From NCBI GenBank assembly GCA_030598165.1, contig JAUVQL010000069.1, forward strand, positions 1-5,876: a DNA stretch of 5,876 nucleotides, written 5' to 3'. The translations under genes were made by a program, and so were the position numbers. Positions 5,595-5,876 of this stretch are shown here, in pieces. The stretch's first letter is position 1. Each line of letters begins with the position of its first letter. The notes under the pieces are model-generated. The model saw nothing but the letters and a program-made list of their open reading frames with translations. It searched no databases and was not told the DNA's origin. The DNA is from Acidobacteriota bacterium (GTDB taxonomy: Bacteria > Acidobacteriota > Vicinamibacteria > Marinacidobacterales > SMYC01).

Positions 5595-5671
5595 CGGGGC
5601 GTGGCTCAGCCTGGTAGAGCACCTGGTTCGGGACCAGGGGGTCGTAGGTTCAAATCCTATCGCCCCGACCA
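5595..5671 (+). tRNA. tRNA-Pro, anticodon CGG, CCA encoded
   Basis: A complete 77-base cloverleaf. The acceptor stem is CGGGGCG (5595-5601) with CGCCCCG (5661-5667), and the D stem is GCTC/GAGC. The anticodon stem CCTGG/CCAGG encloses loop TTCGGGA, with CGG at 5629-5631 reading CCG. The T stem is GTAGG/CCTAT, with T loop TTCAAAT. Discriminator A is at 5668 and CCA at 5669-5671 is encoded. It begins 10 bases after the yqaA stop. A -10-like TATGAT (5575-5580) lies at a suitable distance but lacks a matching -35, so co-transcription with surE-yqaA is likely. Confidence 0.97.
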
Positions 5672-5876
5672 ATAACTCACAGAAAACAAACCACTTACGA
5701 AGACTAAAGGAAATAGGTGATAGTAGGAAATCGTCCTAGGTGACGCATAGGTGATGCCGAGACGCCCATTCTTCCCGTATCCAGCATTTTCCGCGTCCAT
5801 ACAATTAAACCAGCCCGTCCGAGCTTTCGAATCACCTTAAAAAGCGCCTGAAGTGGGAGGCTCCCCGCCCCTTTTG
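5672..5876. other. Region after tRNA-Pro(CGG) without a supported gene
   Basis: No convincing coding sequence, RNA or mobile element is seen in these 205 bases. The heptamer TAGGTGA occurs three times in direct orientation (5714, 5737, 5748), and a related inverted copy TCACCT is at 5832-5837. A minus-strand frame is open from 5704 to the right edge (about 57 codons), but it shows no recognisable family and could be chance. No copy of the tRNA 3' end that would mark an attachment site is present. Confidence 0.5.
5714..5754 (+). repeat. Three direct copies of TAGGTGA
   Basis: Exact copies start at 5714, 5737 and 5748, with start-to-start distances of 23 and 11 bases, close to two and one helical turns. 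Such phasing suits a regulator binding one face of the DNA. With only seven bases per unit, chance remains possible. Confidence 0.35.

Noticed and set aside
5164..5739. Plus-strand frame of 191 codons crossing yqaA and the second tRNA
   Set aside because: It is out of frame with yqaA, which has clear family motifs, and it reads through a tRNA gene.
5839..5861. Minus-strand hairpin (GCCT/AGGC) followed by five T
   Set aside because: A four-base stem with an eight-base loop is too weak to call a terminator.
5704..5874. Minus-strand open frame reaching the right edge
   Set aside because: No start, no ribosome site and no recognisable family in about 57 codons; another minus-strand frame is also open over much of the same stretch, so openness is weak evidence.

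Overview
The window is an ordinary chromosomal housekeeping segment from a bacterium of moderate GC content. It shows no phage, insertion sequence or CRISPR. The gene set is HU, Der, IHF-alpha-like, a MerR-type regulator, SurE and YqaA, plus a site-2 protease and a secreted esterase-like protein. The style of the HU and IHF proteins suggests a Gram-negative-type lineage such as Acidobacteriota or a neighbouring phylum. That placement is a guess from memory of the families, not a computed result.

Layout. The left third (1-1625) runs on the minus strand from a near-consensus promoter (TTGACA, 17 bp, TACAAT). It reads an HU gene, then an M50 intramembrane protease, then the first 77 codons of an exported esterase-like protein that runs off the left edge. 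Back to back with the HU promoter is a plus-strand promoter (TTGTAG, 17 bp, TATACT) for der, the two-domain GTPase of 50S ribosome assembly. A third good promoter (TTGACT, 16 bp, TATAAT) is embedded in the der stop codon and drives an IHF-alpha-like gene followed closely by a MerR-type regulator.

The right part holds tRNA-Pro(GGG), a structured T-rich leader, surE, yqaA and, 10 bases after the yqaA stop, tRNA-Pro(CGG). The last 205 bases have no gene that can be supported.

What deserves a second look is translation initiation. SurE's conserved N-terminus begins at an ATT codon 5 bases after a perfect GGAGG, with no usable ATG, GTG or TTG. The M50 protease has about 70 codons of plausible coding sequence, including a membrane helix, upstream of its only conventional start. 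That stretch contains no in-frame ATG, GTG or TTG at all. Two genes in under 6 kb that seem to need a near-cognate start (or, for one, a frameshift) is unusual. The long stem-loop just before the surE ribosome site is a candidate attenuator.
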